From Persicaria tinctoria (taxonomy: Eukaryota; Streptophyta; Magnoliopsida; Caryophyllales; Polygonaceae), in NCBI GenBank assembly GCA_037127255.1, contig JBANSL010000014.1, forward strand, positions 67,935,646-67,999,645: a stretch of DNA of 64,000 bases, in the 5' to 3' direction. Positions within the stretch are counted from its first letter, which is position 1. Each line of letters starts with the position of its first letter. Made by a program: the position numbers and the translations under genes. Shown piece after piece: positions 45,470-57,772 of this stretch. The notes beneath the pieces were generated by a model, which searched no databases, had not been told where the DNA came from, and saw nothing but the letters and a program-made list of their open reading frames with translations.

Positions 45470-45862
45470 AAGGCTCCAGTTTTGTCAAGAGGCCTTTTTC
45501 ATGAGGTATGGTTCCGCTGAACTGATTCGTGTGAACCTTCAAAGAAATAAGTTTAGTCCAATTGCCCTAGAAATCAGGTGAGATCTCCTCTGAGAGAGCA
45601 TTTTCCCTTATGCTTAACGCGGATATCGTCCTAAGGTTGGGCAACGATGCCGGCAGCTCCCCAGTTAATGAATTTTGAGCTAGAACGAGGTAAGTAAGGT
45701 TAGTGCGCAGGCGAAGCTCTGGGGGAATGGTAGAGTTGAACATGTTTGAACTAAGATCAAGATGTTGCAGATTCTTTATATGGCCTATTGAAGAGGAAAT
45801 GGATCCTTCAAATAAATTCAAGTACAGATAGAGTACCTCTCTAGACTGGAAAGATTGTTACA
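45470..45862 (-). pseudogene. LRR-region fragment of a receptor kinase
   Basis: 393 bp matching RLK2 exon 1 at about 48,420-48,805, frame open over 84 codons (45,821-45,567). It joins abruptly at 45,863 to sequence matching the RLK 3' UTR (compare 2,320-2,380). The result is a truncated LRR piece lying immediately downstream of RLK2. Confidence 0.85.
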
Positions 45863-45983
45863 AATCTTGTATCCAACCTCCATAGTCCATGGAGACTCAA
45901 CCAAATACATAGGTGCTGTGCTGTTACCAGTATCTGGAAAAAGAAGATCAATATTATTCCAATAAACAACAGCAGCTAAGCGC

Positions 45984-48900
45984 CTAAGTGGTCTTGAAAA
46001 GCTCGGCCAAGGAAGCTTTTGAACGGGATGAAAAAGTGTGTGCTACTTGATGCATTGTGGGTCTGAACTCGGGTTTACGACCTGTGCAGAGCAAAGATAC
46101 TTTGATTGCTCGCATCAATCCATCAGTTAGATTCCTCTCCGGAGGGGAGAGTCGATCATCCAACACTCCACTCATAAGCAGCTCTTGGTGATTGTTCAAT
46201 GATGATGATGATGGTAGAAGTGAATATAGAAGATCTCCTGGGTGTTTTCCCATCATAATTTCAAGTGCCACGACTCCGAAGCTATAGACGTCACATTTTG
46301 GAGTCACTCTCACAGTTTGAGCCAGCTCTGCCACCAAAGGGAAAAAAATAATCATAACCAATATACGTACCAGTTTGAGTAAATGATACAGAAATGGATG
46401 GCAGATTTTGGCCATATTACCTGGAGCCATGTAACCAAGTGATCCAACGACTGAGGTCCAGTTGGATGTATCTGGGCTTATCAATCTTGCAGTGCCAAAG
46501 TCAGAAAGCTTTGGCTCAAATTCATCATCCAGCAAGACATTGTTGATGGATACGTCACGGTGCACTATAGGCGGGAAGCAATCATGATGCAGGTACGCGA
46601 GGGCATGTGCTAATCCATGTACAATCTTCAATCGGCTTTCCCAACTTAGCTCCTTCGCTCCATCTTGACTACGTAAAATCTTCCCCAGGCTACCTCGCTC
46701 AATGTAGTCATACATGAGGTACATCCTTCTCCTCCAGTAACAAAACCCGTGCAGCTTGATGACATTTCGGTGCCTGACTTTTGTTAGTGTTCGAACCTCG
46801 TTTATAAAGCTCCATTCCTTCACGGGTTCACTGAACTCTGAAGTATCTATCAGTTGTTTGACAGCAAACACCTGGCCTTTCCTGAGTGCAGCTTTGTATA
46901 CACTGCCAAATCCACCTTTACCTATGCAGTATCCCTCATTGAACTCTTCTGTGGCCTTGATAATCTCACGGAATTTGAATTTTGCCTCACCACTCCACAC
47001 CTCCACCATACTGTTCTCCTCACTTGTAATTCTCTTCTCTGATTTCTTCCAACAAGCTAAAATCACAGCCAATGCTATTGTGAGGAAAATTATACAAGCA
47101 ACAGCTGCTGCGATGTTTATAGTTTTCTTGGAACTTGATCTGGTTTTACAAGAAGGTAACCCTTTGATAGAACGGCCACAGAGACCAGGATTCCCCGCAT
47201 AGATTGCATTCTGAAAATTTCCACCCGGAACTTGACCCGTAAGATCATTGTAAGACAGATCAATGACTTGCAGGCTGGCCATACTTGATACCTCAGATGG
47301 GATAGTGCCAGAGAGATGGTTATGGGAGATGTTCAAATCCACCAGTGCTGTAAGATTCTGAAGGTCCTCCGGGATTGAACCGGATAGGAAGTTGCTGCTA
47401 ATATCCAGAGAGATCAGTTGATACAGGTAACTGATTTCAGGTGGTACCTTACCTGCCAGATCATTGTGACTGAGATTCAGCTGAAGTAGTTGAATGCAGT
47501 GGACAATATGTGGTGGAATGACTCCCTCTAAGTTATTATCCGACAAGTCAAGATATTCAAGTTTTTCCAAGTAGCCTATGCCTTCTGGGATTCGGCCAGC
47601 CAAATAGTTTCTGCTCAAGTTGACGAAGACTAGAGAATGCAGGAGTCCTAGCTCATCTGGGATCTGCCCTGATAACTGATTCGAATCGAGGGATAGGGTG
47701 ACCAACTCTCCCAGTTGTCCAAGCTCTGCTGGTATTTGACCTGAAATGCTATTTCCATCCAACTCAAGAGTCATGAGATTGCTACAACTTCCCCAGAGGG
47801 GGAGAAATTTCACCACTAAAGTGGTTTCTGCTAGCTTTGAAAAAAATAAGGTTTTGATGGATTTCAAATGCCTCGGAAATGTTGCCCGTAAACTGGTTAC
47901 TGTCTAACCGGACTTTCACTAGTTCTGAACACTTCCTCAAGCAATCTGGAATAGGCCCGGTGAAGTTGTTGTTGCGGACTGTTAACTCTACGAGTGCATG
48001 ACCGGTGCAAAGATGCGGTGGTAGTTGACCCGAAAAGCTGTTATTGGAGAAGCTAACATTGGCGAGCCGAGGGCTATACTTTCCGAGATCCTGTGGGATG
48101 ATGCCAGAGAAGTTGTTGCTGATCAGAGATAGTGTCTCTAAATTGGTAAGGTTGGATATGTTGCTGGGGAGCTCTCCTTGGAATTGATTGAAGTGAAGAC
48201 CAAGTATTCGCAAGCTTATGAGATTTCCAATTTCCGGTGGCAGTACTCCGGAAAGATTATTGGTGAAAAGCTGGAGGACGCCAAGGTTTGGAAGGTTGCA
48301 TATGCTTGGAGGAAAAGAACCTCTGAGGTGATTAATTGAAAAATCTAACGCTAACAATTCCGTCAGGTTCCCAATCTCTGGGGGGATTGAGCCAACGAAG
48401 CTGTTGGTGTCAAGATAAAGAACCTTGAGTTTTGTCAAGAGGCCTATTTCATGAGGGATGGTTCCACTGAACTGATTGTCGTGAAGTAGCAAAGAAGTAA
48501 GTTGAGTCCAATTGCCCAAGAAATCAGGTGAGATCTCCCCTGAGAGAGCATTTCCGGTTAAGCCTAACACGGATATCTTCCTAAGATTGGTCAATGATGC
48601 CGGCAGCTCCCCTTTTAATGAATTAAAAGCTAGAGAAAGGTATGTAAGGTTGGTGCACAGGCCAAGCTCTGGGGGAATGGTAGAGTTGAACATGTTTGAA
48701 CTAAGAACAAGACGTTGCAGATTCTTGAGATGGCCTATTGAAGAGGAAATGTATCCTTCAAACAAATTTGACCACAGCATGAGGACCTCTAGACTGGAAA
48801 GATTGGTATAGAGAGCATGTGGTATTTTTCCATGAAATGAGTTGAATGACAGGTCAAGATGAAGCAGTCTGTTGGAAGCAAGTATGAAAGGTGGAAACTC

Positions 48901-49557
48901 TGAGCTTAAACTATTCCATGCGAGACTGAGATAGGTTAGAAATGGCATGGGAACAAACTTGGACCAATCAACGGTTACTAAATACTTATTTTTGGTTTTA
49001 CGAGGCGATGCTAGTGAGTTACCTCCAACATCCAAGTGCCTTAAATTCGGCAGATGGCTAATCTGGTAAGGAATAATGCCCCCAAGGTTGATGTTGATGT
49101 ACAAGTCCAAGTACTCAAGTCGTGTTAACTGACCAATCTCAGATGGAATGCTGCCAGTGAGAAAGTTGTTGCTCAGATTCAAGTATGTAAGCTCGACGAG
49201 GCTTCCAATGGCGGATGGTATAAGCCCGCTCAGACTGTTGCTGCTGAGGTCTAAACTTTTGAGGTTGGGAAATGCAGAGAAGTTGAATTGGTCAAGCGTG
49301 GCATTTAGACCCACTTCGGAAATGTTGATCTCAGAGATGGCACCCGATGAACTGCATTGGATGCCACTCCACTTGCAGACAGCAGCAAGATTGGAGTCTG
49401 TCCATGAAGAGAGGTCAGCTGGAGAATAAAAGAAGCTCTTTTTCCAATGGATGAGTGCCTCTGCTTCTGCCTCTGTTGTAGATGAAGATGTGCTTTCTAC
49501 AGACAGCAAAAGGCAAATGAGAAGATGGGGAAGAAGAGGATGAGGAGTGGATGCCAT
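45984..49557 (-). pseudogene. MIK2-like LRR receptor kinase (RLK2), single frameshift
   Basis: Exon 1 runs 49,557-46,421, the intron 46,420-46,328 (93 bp) and exon 2 46,327-45,984. Layout as in RLK1: signal peptide (MASTPHPLLPHLLICLLL), LRR cap, LRRs, transmembrane helix, RD kinase ([20 protein letters not shown]). The run of five G at 47,798-47,802 is four in RLK1 and RLK3, which shifts the frame inside an LRR. Lengths agree with exactly one extra base: without it the gene would be 1,159 residues. It has about 48 residues, two LRRs, more than RLK1 near the membrane. Exon 2 and the kinase show no other damage, so this could be a very young pseudogene or a sequencing error. The intron has no stop in frame. 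Confidence 0.85.
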
Positions 49558-49959
49558 GGTTGGGCTAATTGATTTGCTTGGGCTATCAACATGAACTTGT
49601 TTGTTAATGGTGTTATCTTAAAATCCCATTGTGTTGTGGTATGTTTATTGACAAAGAGACTTGGAGTATGAGTCAACTTGGTTCTTCCAAAATTTCAAAC
49701 AATAATTGACTGGAAAAAGATATGCATTGTGCAAGGTCACATCTCAGTTTTGATCGGTCACATCTTGTGGAATTTTTTTCCAAAATATACGTGCATTGTG
49801 CAAGGTCACATCTTATTTATAGTATGTGATTTTTAAATTCAGTTTCAATTACTTTTATTAAATAAAATAACTTGTTCTCATGCTGTTTAAGTTTAACACT
49901 TGCATTTGCATGCCATGATGCCATCCACCTATTATATGCCCATGCCAATATGAAATGAA
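49558..49959. promoter_or_regulatory. RLK2 proximal upstream region
   Basis: Non-coding. TGCATTGTGCAAGGTCACATCT occurs twice, at about 49,721-49,742 and 49,792-49,813, with a TTTATAGTA TATA-like word near 49,815. Which, if any, is functional is not shown by sequence alone. Confidence 0.35.
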
Positions 49960-50480
49960 CAGAGAATGACCATTAACCATCATTGATGAGGGGTTGTGAT
50001 GAAGTCCTTCCACCACAACAGACTATTCAAGTGTCAAACCACACTATTTACAAAGACTATATATTCTATGATAGAAATCCAAATAGAAGACTTGGAAAGA
50101 GGAAGGTTTCAAGAAAACCCCCCAATAAATATAATAGAGTGGATTTTCCCAGACCCTCACCATGTGAAGAAAAAATTTGTTGCAAATTTGCAAAAAAAAA
50201 CACCCAAACTTCTTATAATCTTATATCTTTCAAAGTCACACTTCTTACAAAAAAAACCATCCTAATTTCTTTCAAAGTCACCCTAATCCATTCATAATTC
50301 ATAAAAGGGACATTTGTCCAAAAGGACCAAAACACACCACCTCTTAAATTTTTGGGAAAAAAAAATTCACCCAATTTTCACACCAATTAAGGAATAGGTG
50401 TAACTTGGATAAAATGAGTAATTTGAGTGTTCTTTTTTTTATATACAATTGAGGGCTATTATTTGGAATTTCCCACTGCA
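49960..50480 (-). repeat. Duplicated upstream block of RLK2
   Basis: Matches 63,245-63,740 upstream of RLK3 in the same orientation: GGGGTTGTGATGAAGTCC, then ACAGACTATTCAAGTG, and the closing GGCTATTATTTGGAATTTC. It shows that the genes were duplicated together with their far upstream DNA. Several indels of 10-40 bp separate the copies. Confidence 0.85.
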
Positions 50481-50514
50481 AAATGACACTAAATTTATCT
50501 TGTTTGACAAATAA

Positions 50515-51400
50515 TATATGAATGTCGTCCTACTAAAAGACTTGAATATGGAAGTAGACTTCATCTCACCTGGAGCGATATATGATCATCCAATCCAGCA
50601 GCTGCTGAGGTCTAGTTGGCTGTATCCAATCATAATTCATAAAAATAAAGGTTATGTGCTAGGCTATTAGCTCATGTGTACGCGTTGTCCAAATGTCCCA
50701 GGCTAGCTAGTGGGCTACGACGTGTATCATTTAACATGAAAGCATAGGTTTTGTGGGTCTCTGGACTATGGTTTAGAACCTGTGCACAGGAAATCAGCAA
50801 TGCACTTCTGAGTGCATTCCCGAATTCGTCAGCTAGTTTCTTGGATGGTGGGGATGAATCAGCAATGGTTGGTAGATGTTTTCTCCTCAAATTATGGTCA
50901 AGAATCCTATGTAGCATATTCCAAAATTTCTTGACTTTACTGTAATATTTCCCTTGCTGTCGTGCTTTCTACAAGACAAGACAAAATCAATGACTACTCA
51001 AAATCTCATCAGAAAATCTTCAATTGAAACTTTGAAATTAATCGAAAACATTGAATTTAATTAATTCCAGAATGATCAATTACAAGATTGAACCAACATG
51101 GACAAGAAAGATATGAGATACACAAGAGGAGAGCGAAGAGGCAACTCGAGTCAGGAAAAACAAATACAGCATACAACTATACAGCAAAAATTACTCAAAA
51201 AGATTTAGTCATTATAAATCATGTATCCAATTCCAATATGCATAGGGACTGAACCAAATACCTGAAACAATATTATTCCAGTAAATACTACTTCGTAGTC
51301 CATATTAGTTAGTTAGTTAATTACTAAATACACTAACTGCACTTCTATTAAGATGCGTGAGTCATAAGCATATTAGTTAGTTAGTTAATCATGTTTAGCT
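50515..51400 (-). pseudogene. Receptor-kinase flank relic
   Basis: 50,545-50,640 is the degraded splice-junction block also present at 1,150 and 24,480. 50,745-50,850 carries the sequence that became the inverted repeat near RLK1. 50,870-51,300 matches 11,925-12,340. No coding frame. (TTAG)n-like words occur near 51,305-51,320 and 51,370-51,390. Confidence 0.6.
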
Positions 51401-51455
51401 AGCTAACGGTGCAATTCCTTTCCTTTGCTTCTGCATTGCGTTGTAAAAGTGGGAT

Positions 51456-51639
51456 TTTGATCTCTCAAAGAAGGAAATTCCTTCTTGCCTTCCCCCTTGC
51501 GTGGTGGCGGGAAGCAAGATCCAATAGAGTCGGAGACCTTCCGTGGTGGCGGGAAGCAAGATTCAATAGAGTCGGGGAGGAGGAGCTTGCTCAGGACAAG
51601 GGGGAAGGCAAGAAGGAATTCCTTCTTTGAGAGATCAAA
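51456..51639. repeat. Inverted and direct repeats at the LINE-B 5' end
   Basis: 51,456-51,499 and 51,597-51,639 are inverted copies differing by a single base gap. The core is TTTGATCTCTCAAAGAAGG. The 97-bp loop contains two direct copies of a 34-bp unit beginning CGTGGTGGCGGGAAGCAAGA (51,500-51,533 and 51,542-51,575). The right arm reads into ORF1 in frame. Confidence 0.9.
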
Positions 51640-52737
51640 GCAACTATATGCCAGAGTATTAGTTGATATGGATTGTTCAAAAGAGTTGAAAAGGATGGTA
51701 AATATTGAATTTGATGATGCTCCTGACCATGTGTGTTTTATTGAGTACGAAAATCTTCCTCCAAGATGCAATAGATGCACCACATATGGACATGAGACCA
51801 ATAGATGCCCAGCAGCAAAAAGTCCAAGGGTTGATCAGGGTTCCAGTGTGCTTCAAGAAGGGAGATATGCATCCTCTCAACCCCCCAACCCGTCTACTGC
51901 CCCCCTCCAGCCCCTCAATGCCTCTGTTCCCCTCCCTAACTCCTCCTCTACCAACCTCCCTCCCCCTCCTTCAACAACCCTTTCACCCCTCTCTCCTCCT
52001 CCTCCCCCTCCTCCTTCAAACCTTACCTCATCCTCCAACAATCACCATCCCATCTCTGTACCCCTATCCAGCTCCAATGCCCCTCCTCCATCGCACCAAC
52101 CTCCACTGCTCCCAACTCCCTCCCCTTCTCAAGCTATCTCAAACACTATACCCTCACCCTCAAATGCTTCCTTTGTCCCCTCTTCTAACTCCCACCAAAA
52201 AAATACCACCTCAGTCTCACATGCTACCAAGTCTACTGTTAAATCCTCCCTATTTTCTTCTATTGACAGAATCAACAAAGCTTACCACAAAAAGAAGACA
52301 TCCCCCCTCCTCCTCCTAAGACTTTTGATCTTCTTGGCTTTCAAGCAACATACACAGAAGCCTCCCTGAATTTGGAGAAAGAGATGAGACAGAGGGAAAT
52401 GCAACAGAAAGTTTATCAAAGACAAAAGAAGGTCACCTTCTCTGAGCATAACAGATTTCAGATTTTTGAGGAAGTGGATGGCAATGGTGGAGCTGATGAC
52501 AGAGAACAGGAAATTTTGCTCATCACAAATGGCACAGAAGAGAAGCAAGAAGAGAGAGTTTCTGAGAAGGCAAAAGAAAAAGCAGTGCAGACGGATATAG
52601 AGGAAGATACTCAACAAACTGATGTAAGAAGAAGTATCAGGCTGAGTAAAAAAGGAAGTAATCAGCTTCTTACAGCAGTACAAGGAATGGAAGGACTAGA
52701 CAAAGGGCCTAGCACCCTTATAAAAAGGCCTAAATGA
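51640..52737 (+). pseudogene. LINE-B ORF1, zinc-knuckle protein, truncated
   Basis: Starts within the DUF4283-like domain at YARVLVDMD. A CCHC knuckle, CNRCTTYGHETNRC, follows, then a long proline/serine-rich linker. A frameshift near 52,320 moves to a frame with an acidic, Gln/Glu-rich region that ends at 52,737. The stop overlaps the ORF2 ATG as ATGA. Confidence 0.8.
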
Positions 52738-55700
52738 TTATTGCCTCTTGGAATGTAAGGGGTTTTAACAGTCGCCCCAAGCATAGGGCTGTTAGGGAAT
52801 TCTTAAGAAATAATAATATAGCCTTTCTCGGCATTCTCGAAACAAAATTAGATGTGAGCAAGCTGCAGGAGATAATGAGGAAAAGTTTTGGCCAATGGAG
52901 TTTTTTGCACAACTTCGATCATAGTGATAAAGGGAGAATCGTGGTTATTTGGGATCCCTTGAGAGTGGATTTCAAACATAAGAAAACATCTTATCAGATG
53001 ATTTGTGGAGAGCTACTATGTAAAATCACTGGTAAGACCTTTAACTTGGCACAAGTTTATGGCCTTCATACAATTGTACACAGGAGAGGTCTATGGACTG
53101 ACTTGGCTACTGAAATCAGTAATAGAACGGGTCCTTGGCTAGTACAAGGAGATTTCAATGCCATCATGAGATCATGTGAAAGGAGGAATGGAGCCACAGT
53201 CACTGCCTATGAGATTGCTGATCTTTGGGAACTTTGTGCTGAGTTGGATCTTCACGATGCAGCAAGTGAGGGACAGGAGCATACTTGGTTTAAAGGGCAA
53301 AAATAAACTAAAATAGATAGAGTGATGGTAAATGGATACTGGGACACACTCCGCCTACACTGCAAAGCCAATTTCCTATTGCCTAAGTCTTTTTGTGATC
53401 ATTGTCAAGTGATAGTGGAAGTTCTTGAACAACTTCCAAGGAAAAAAGGGCCTTTTAAATACTTTAACATGTGGGGTCAGGATGAAAAATTTCAGCACAT
53501 CATCTCAGAAAATTGGGCCTATAATGGTGAAGGTTTTGATCAATTCCTGTTGTGCAAAATGTTACAAGGGCTGAAGAGACCACTCCAGTTGCTGAATAAA
53601 TCCCAATACTCTAATATATAAATGAGAGGGCCAAATCTGCAGAAAATGAGTATGAACAGGCCTTCTTAGCTTTAAGAGAAAACCCTGACTCAACTGAGTT
53701 ACTACAAGCAATGGAAACTGCCAAGAAAAAGGTTGTAAGACTTAAGGAAGCTGAGTTTAAATTCCACTCTCAACTAGCTAAGGCCAAACATACCTTTGAA
53801 GGAGACAAATGCGGCGTATACTTTCATGGTTTGATGAAAAAGAACATGAAAAGAAACCATGTAAGCTCTCTGATCAAGGAGGATGGCTTGGAGACTCTAT
53901 CTCTGGAAGAAGTGGCATCTGAATTTGAGAAATTCTACAAGGAACTGCTCGGGACATAAAGGAACACGGAGGAGGTGGATATCAGAATAATAAGGGATGG
54001 GGGAGCCCTGCTAAGCAATGACAAACACGAGGATTTGATCAAACCCGTTACTCTTTAGGAGATTAAAGCTGCACTTTGGGATATAGGGGATGAAAAATCT
54101 CCAGGGCCTGATGGTTATACATCAAAATTCTTCAAGGATACCTGGAATACCACTGGGCCACAGCTCGTTAAGGCAGTAAAGGAGTTCTTCACCTCAGGCA
54201 ATCTACTTAAACAAACAAATCACACCTCTATAGCTCTAATTGCAAAAAAAACTAATGCTACAAGTGTAGGCGATTTCAGACCCATTTCTTGCTGTAACAT
54301 CTCATATAAGATCATCACAAAAATCCTTGCTAGCCGTCTCTCTCCAGTGCTAAAGAATATTATCTCCTCTTCCCAATTAGGCTTTATGGAGGGTAGGATC
54401 ATGAGTGAAAATATTATGCTATTACAAGAACTCATTAGGAAGTACTCGAGAAAGAGGATTAGCCCAAGATGCATCTTAAACCTGGATTTAAGAAAAGCTT
54501 ATGACACTATTTCGTGGAAATTTGTCAAACAAATGCTGATTCACCTTAACTTTCCTCCTAGATTTGTGCAATGGGTGCTCCATTGTGTATGTACTACTTC
54601 CTTTTCTATTAGTATTAATGGTTGTCTACAGGGATATTTCTTTGGTAAAAGGGATTGAGGCAAGGGGATCCAATTTCTCCACTTATATTTGTGCTCTCTA
54701 TAGACTACCTCTCAAGGGTGTTGATGTGCAAAACAAGGCTCCCAGGTTATAAATTCCACCCTAAATGTAAAATGCTACAAATCTCTCACCTTGCCTATGC
54801 AGATGACTTAATATTGTTGTCAAGAGGGGATAAAGAATCGATGTCCATACTGCTGGATGCACTAGACCATTTCTGTGCAGTTTCAGGACTTGAAGTAAGC
54901 CCTTCTAAATCTTCTTACTTTATAGCTGGTGTTAAGGATGAAGATAAGGAGTTCCTGGCCACCAGAACAGGTGTTTCCCAAGGAACCTTCCTCTTTAGGT
55001 ACTTGGGAATTCCTATATCTTCAGGAAAGCTTACAGTCTCTCAATTTTCTCCTTTCTTAGACAAGATCCTAACAAACATTAGCTATTGGAATTCTAAGAC
55101 CCTATCTTATGCAGGAAAAGTGGAACTAATAAGGGCTGTCCTTCAAGGAATTGAAGCCTTTTGGTTTTCTATCCTCCCTTCCCCCTCTACTCTTATTAAC
55201 AAAGTTAACAGTCTTTGTGCAAATTTCTTGTGGAAATCTCATAGGATAAGATGGAAGGGCGTGTGCCTTCCTAAAGAAGAAGGTGGATTGGGATTAAAAG
55301 ACTTAAAAACCTGGAGTACTTCGTTTCTTTCAAGGATTCTTTGGGACATCATTAGGAAGAAAGATAGCTTGTGGATAAGATGGATTCACCACCAATACAT
55401 CCAGCAAGGGAGTGTGTGGAATTGGCAAGTACATAAGGAAAATGACTCACCACTCATAAAAAAAGATTTTGTCAATTAGAGATGAGTTGCTAACTTCCAC
55501 AGGCTCCATACAAGATGCTATGCAGAAACTCAATGAATGGAGCCTTGGAGGTAAATATAAGATTGATGCTGCTTATAACCATTTCAGGAGAAAGGTCCCT
55601 AAGCCACCATGGACATCAGTAGTATGGGACAACAAAATCCTACCAAAACATTCCTTTATCCTATGGTTGGCGGCTAGGAGAAGGTTAGCAACTTGTGATC

Positions 55701-56128
55701 TGATCAAAACCAGGGAAGTGAACCTCAACTGCTCCTTTTGCAATCAAGTCACTGAATCCCATGAGCATATCTTTTTTGCTTGTAACTTTTCTTCCTCCGT
55801 GTGGTCTCAGGTTAAGCACTGGTTGGGAATATGGCGTGGGATGAACACCCTGCAAAGTGCACTCAAATGGATGAAGAAGGAGGCCCGGGGCATTGGATGG
55901 CAGTCAAAGGCTAAGAGGGTGGCGCTGGCAGCTACTGTATATCACATTTGGAAGGCTCGGAATGAAAAGATCTTTGACAACACAAGTAGGAGCCCTGAAC
56001 AAATCACTCACCTCATCAAAGTCCATGTCTACAAGGTCCTAAGCCATGATTTCTCCATACATTTCACATCAGCAATTACACTACAAGAAGGACTTGATCA
56101 CACGATTGGAGCTGAGCTACAAGCGTGA
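52734..56128 (+). pseudogene. LINE-B ORF2: endonuclease, reverse transcriptase, zf-RVT
   Basis: Endonuclease opens with SWNVRGFNS and has GDFNAIM. Stops occur at about 53,303 (TAA), 53,619, 53,957 and 54,056 (TAG). Frames change near 54,655 and 55,465. RT motifs are clear: SPGPDGYTSKFF, FRPISCCN, LDLRKAYD, RQGDPISPLIF and an intact catalytic YADD near 54,800. The C-terminal zf-RVT region (HSFILWLAARRRLAT with CSFCNQVTESHEHIFFAC) closes the protein. Confidence 0.88.
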
Positions 56129-56288
56129 AGAGCAACAATGCACCCTGATTTAAGAGGGACAAATGAAAAAGGGCATCAAGTGTCTAATAGATCCCAATTT
56201 GGCTCCTAGTGTCGTATGAGAACCTATAGGGTTGCTGGCCTGAGGTCTTAAGTTTTTTGTAACAGCAACTTCATAGCTTACTGTCCTT

Positions 56289-57772
56289 TTTTTTTTTTTT
56301 TTTTTGATTTTAAAGGTAAATATATTGCTGGAAATTTAAATATGTACAAAAAGAGTTTAGTGACGGTCATTAGGCTACAACCGAGGCTAGCTCAATTGTG
56401 GCCGTAAAGGTGAGTAAGGCTCACTTCCTAATCTTAGCCATGAGGGTGTGGGACAATGTCCTTGTGTGGATCCTATCTCTTCAAGCCGCGGCTATCAGAA
56501 GTCGGACACACACCTCAAAAGTGTTAACATGAGACCTCCCCTTCGGCTCGGCCATCAAGGAGGTTCCATCCTAACACTTTGAGCACCCTAAATCCATATG
56601 TAAGCCTCATAATCTCCAAACATTGACAACATGAACACGAACCTACTAGACTTTAAGTCCTAAAGTAATAGTGTGGCAACAAGGGACAAAAGGTTGCCAA
56701 CCCATATTCGTTATGCTCCAGACGGTGTGTTGCAGGTAGTATGCACTTGCTGATCCATACCCATCATCTTTCAAATAGGGGCTGCTGTGTACGCCATTCT
56801 ACTCAGTGCATTGTCTCTCCAGTGATATCGTCACTGAGCAGGCCATCCTGTAGCAGAGGTGCAGCGTTAAAGTGCAGGGAGAACCGTTGATTTAGCACCT
56901 TGTATACATGGATTTTGATGAGGTGTATAACTTCATCCATGCTCTTAGTAGTTTCCTCAAAAATCTTCTCATTCCTGGCCTTCCAGATATAGTAGACGGT
57001 AGCAGCTAGGCCCACTCTTTTCACTTTGGATTGCCAGCTTCTTCCTCTTGCTTCTTTTTTCATCCACTTGAGAGCTCCCGACAATGTGGTCATCCCCCTC
57101 CAGATTCCTAGCCACTGTTTTACCTGAGACCATATGTGGGAAGAGAAATTACAACCAAAGAATATATGTTCATGTGTTTCGGTTACTTGGTTACAAAATG
57201 TGCAGTTTAAGTCAACTTCCCTTGCTTTAATCTTATCTTTTGTGGCCAATCTTCTTCTTGCTGCTAACCATAAGATGAATGAGTGCTTTGGTATGATAGT
57301 TGTGTCCCACACCACCGGACACCATGGAGGCTTCATTGCTTTTCTCCTGAAAAAGTTATAGGTAGCACTAATTCTATATTTCCCCCCTTGATACCACGAA
57401 TTTAGTAGTACTTGAGCCTGTTCTTCAGAACCTGCAAGGGTTAGTAGCTCATTTCTAATAGATAGCACTTTTTTAATTAAAGGGGAGTCATTGACTTTGT
57501 GAACTTCCCATGTCCATATACTCTCTTGTCGCAAATTTTGGTGGTGGATCCACCTTATCCATAGGCTGTCTTTCTTCCTCAAAATATCCCACAAAAGCCT
57601 AGAAAGGAAAGCTGTATTCCATGTCTTCAAATCTGAGTCCTAATCCTCCTTCATTCTTTGGTAGGCACACGTCTTTCCATTTCACCCTGTGTGATTTCCA
57701 TAGAAATTTTGCACATAACCTATTTACTCTGTCAATTAAAGTGGAGGGAGATGGCAAAACAGAGAACCAAAA
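56289..57772 (-). mobile_element. LINE-C, 5'-truncated, inserted in LINE-B
   Basis: Flanked by AGCTTACTGTCCTT at 56,275-56,288 and 57,773-57,786. A T-run at 56,289-56,305 is its poly-A tail on the minus strand. It carries only the end of an ORF2 closely related to LINE-B: the last RT/thumb region and zf-RVT, open from 57,630 to 56,803, with a frameshift near 57,637. About 500 bp of 3' UTR follow. Both elements share the TTTAAAATCAAAA ending. Confidence 0.92.

Noticed and set aside
51485..52369. A novel proline-rich zinc-finger host gene
   Set aside because: Position, CCHC knuckle and the ATGA junction with an L1 ORF2 identify it as LINE ORF1.
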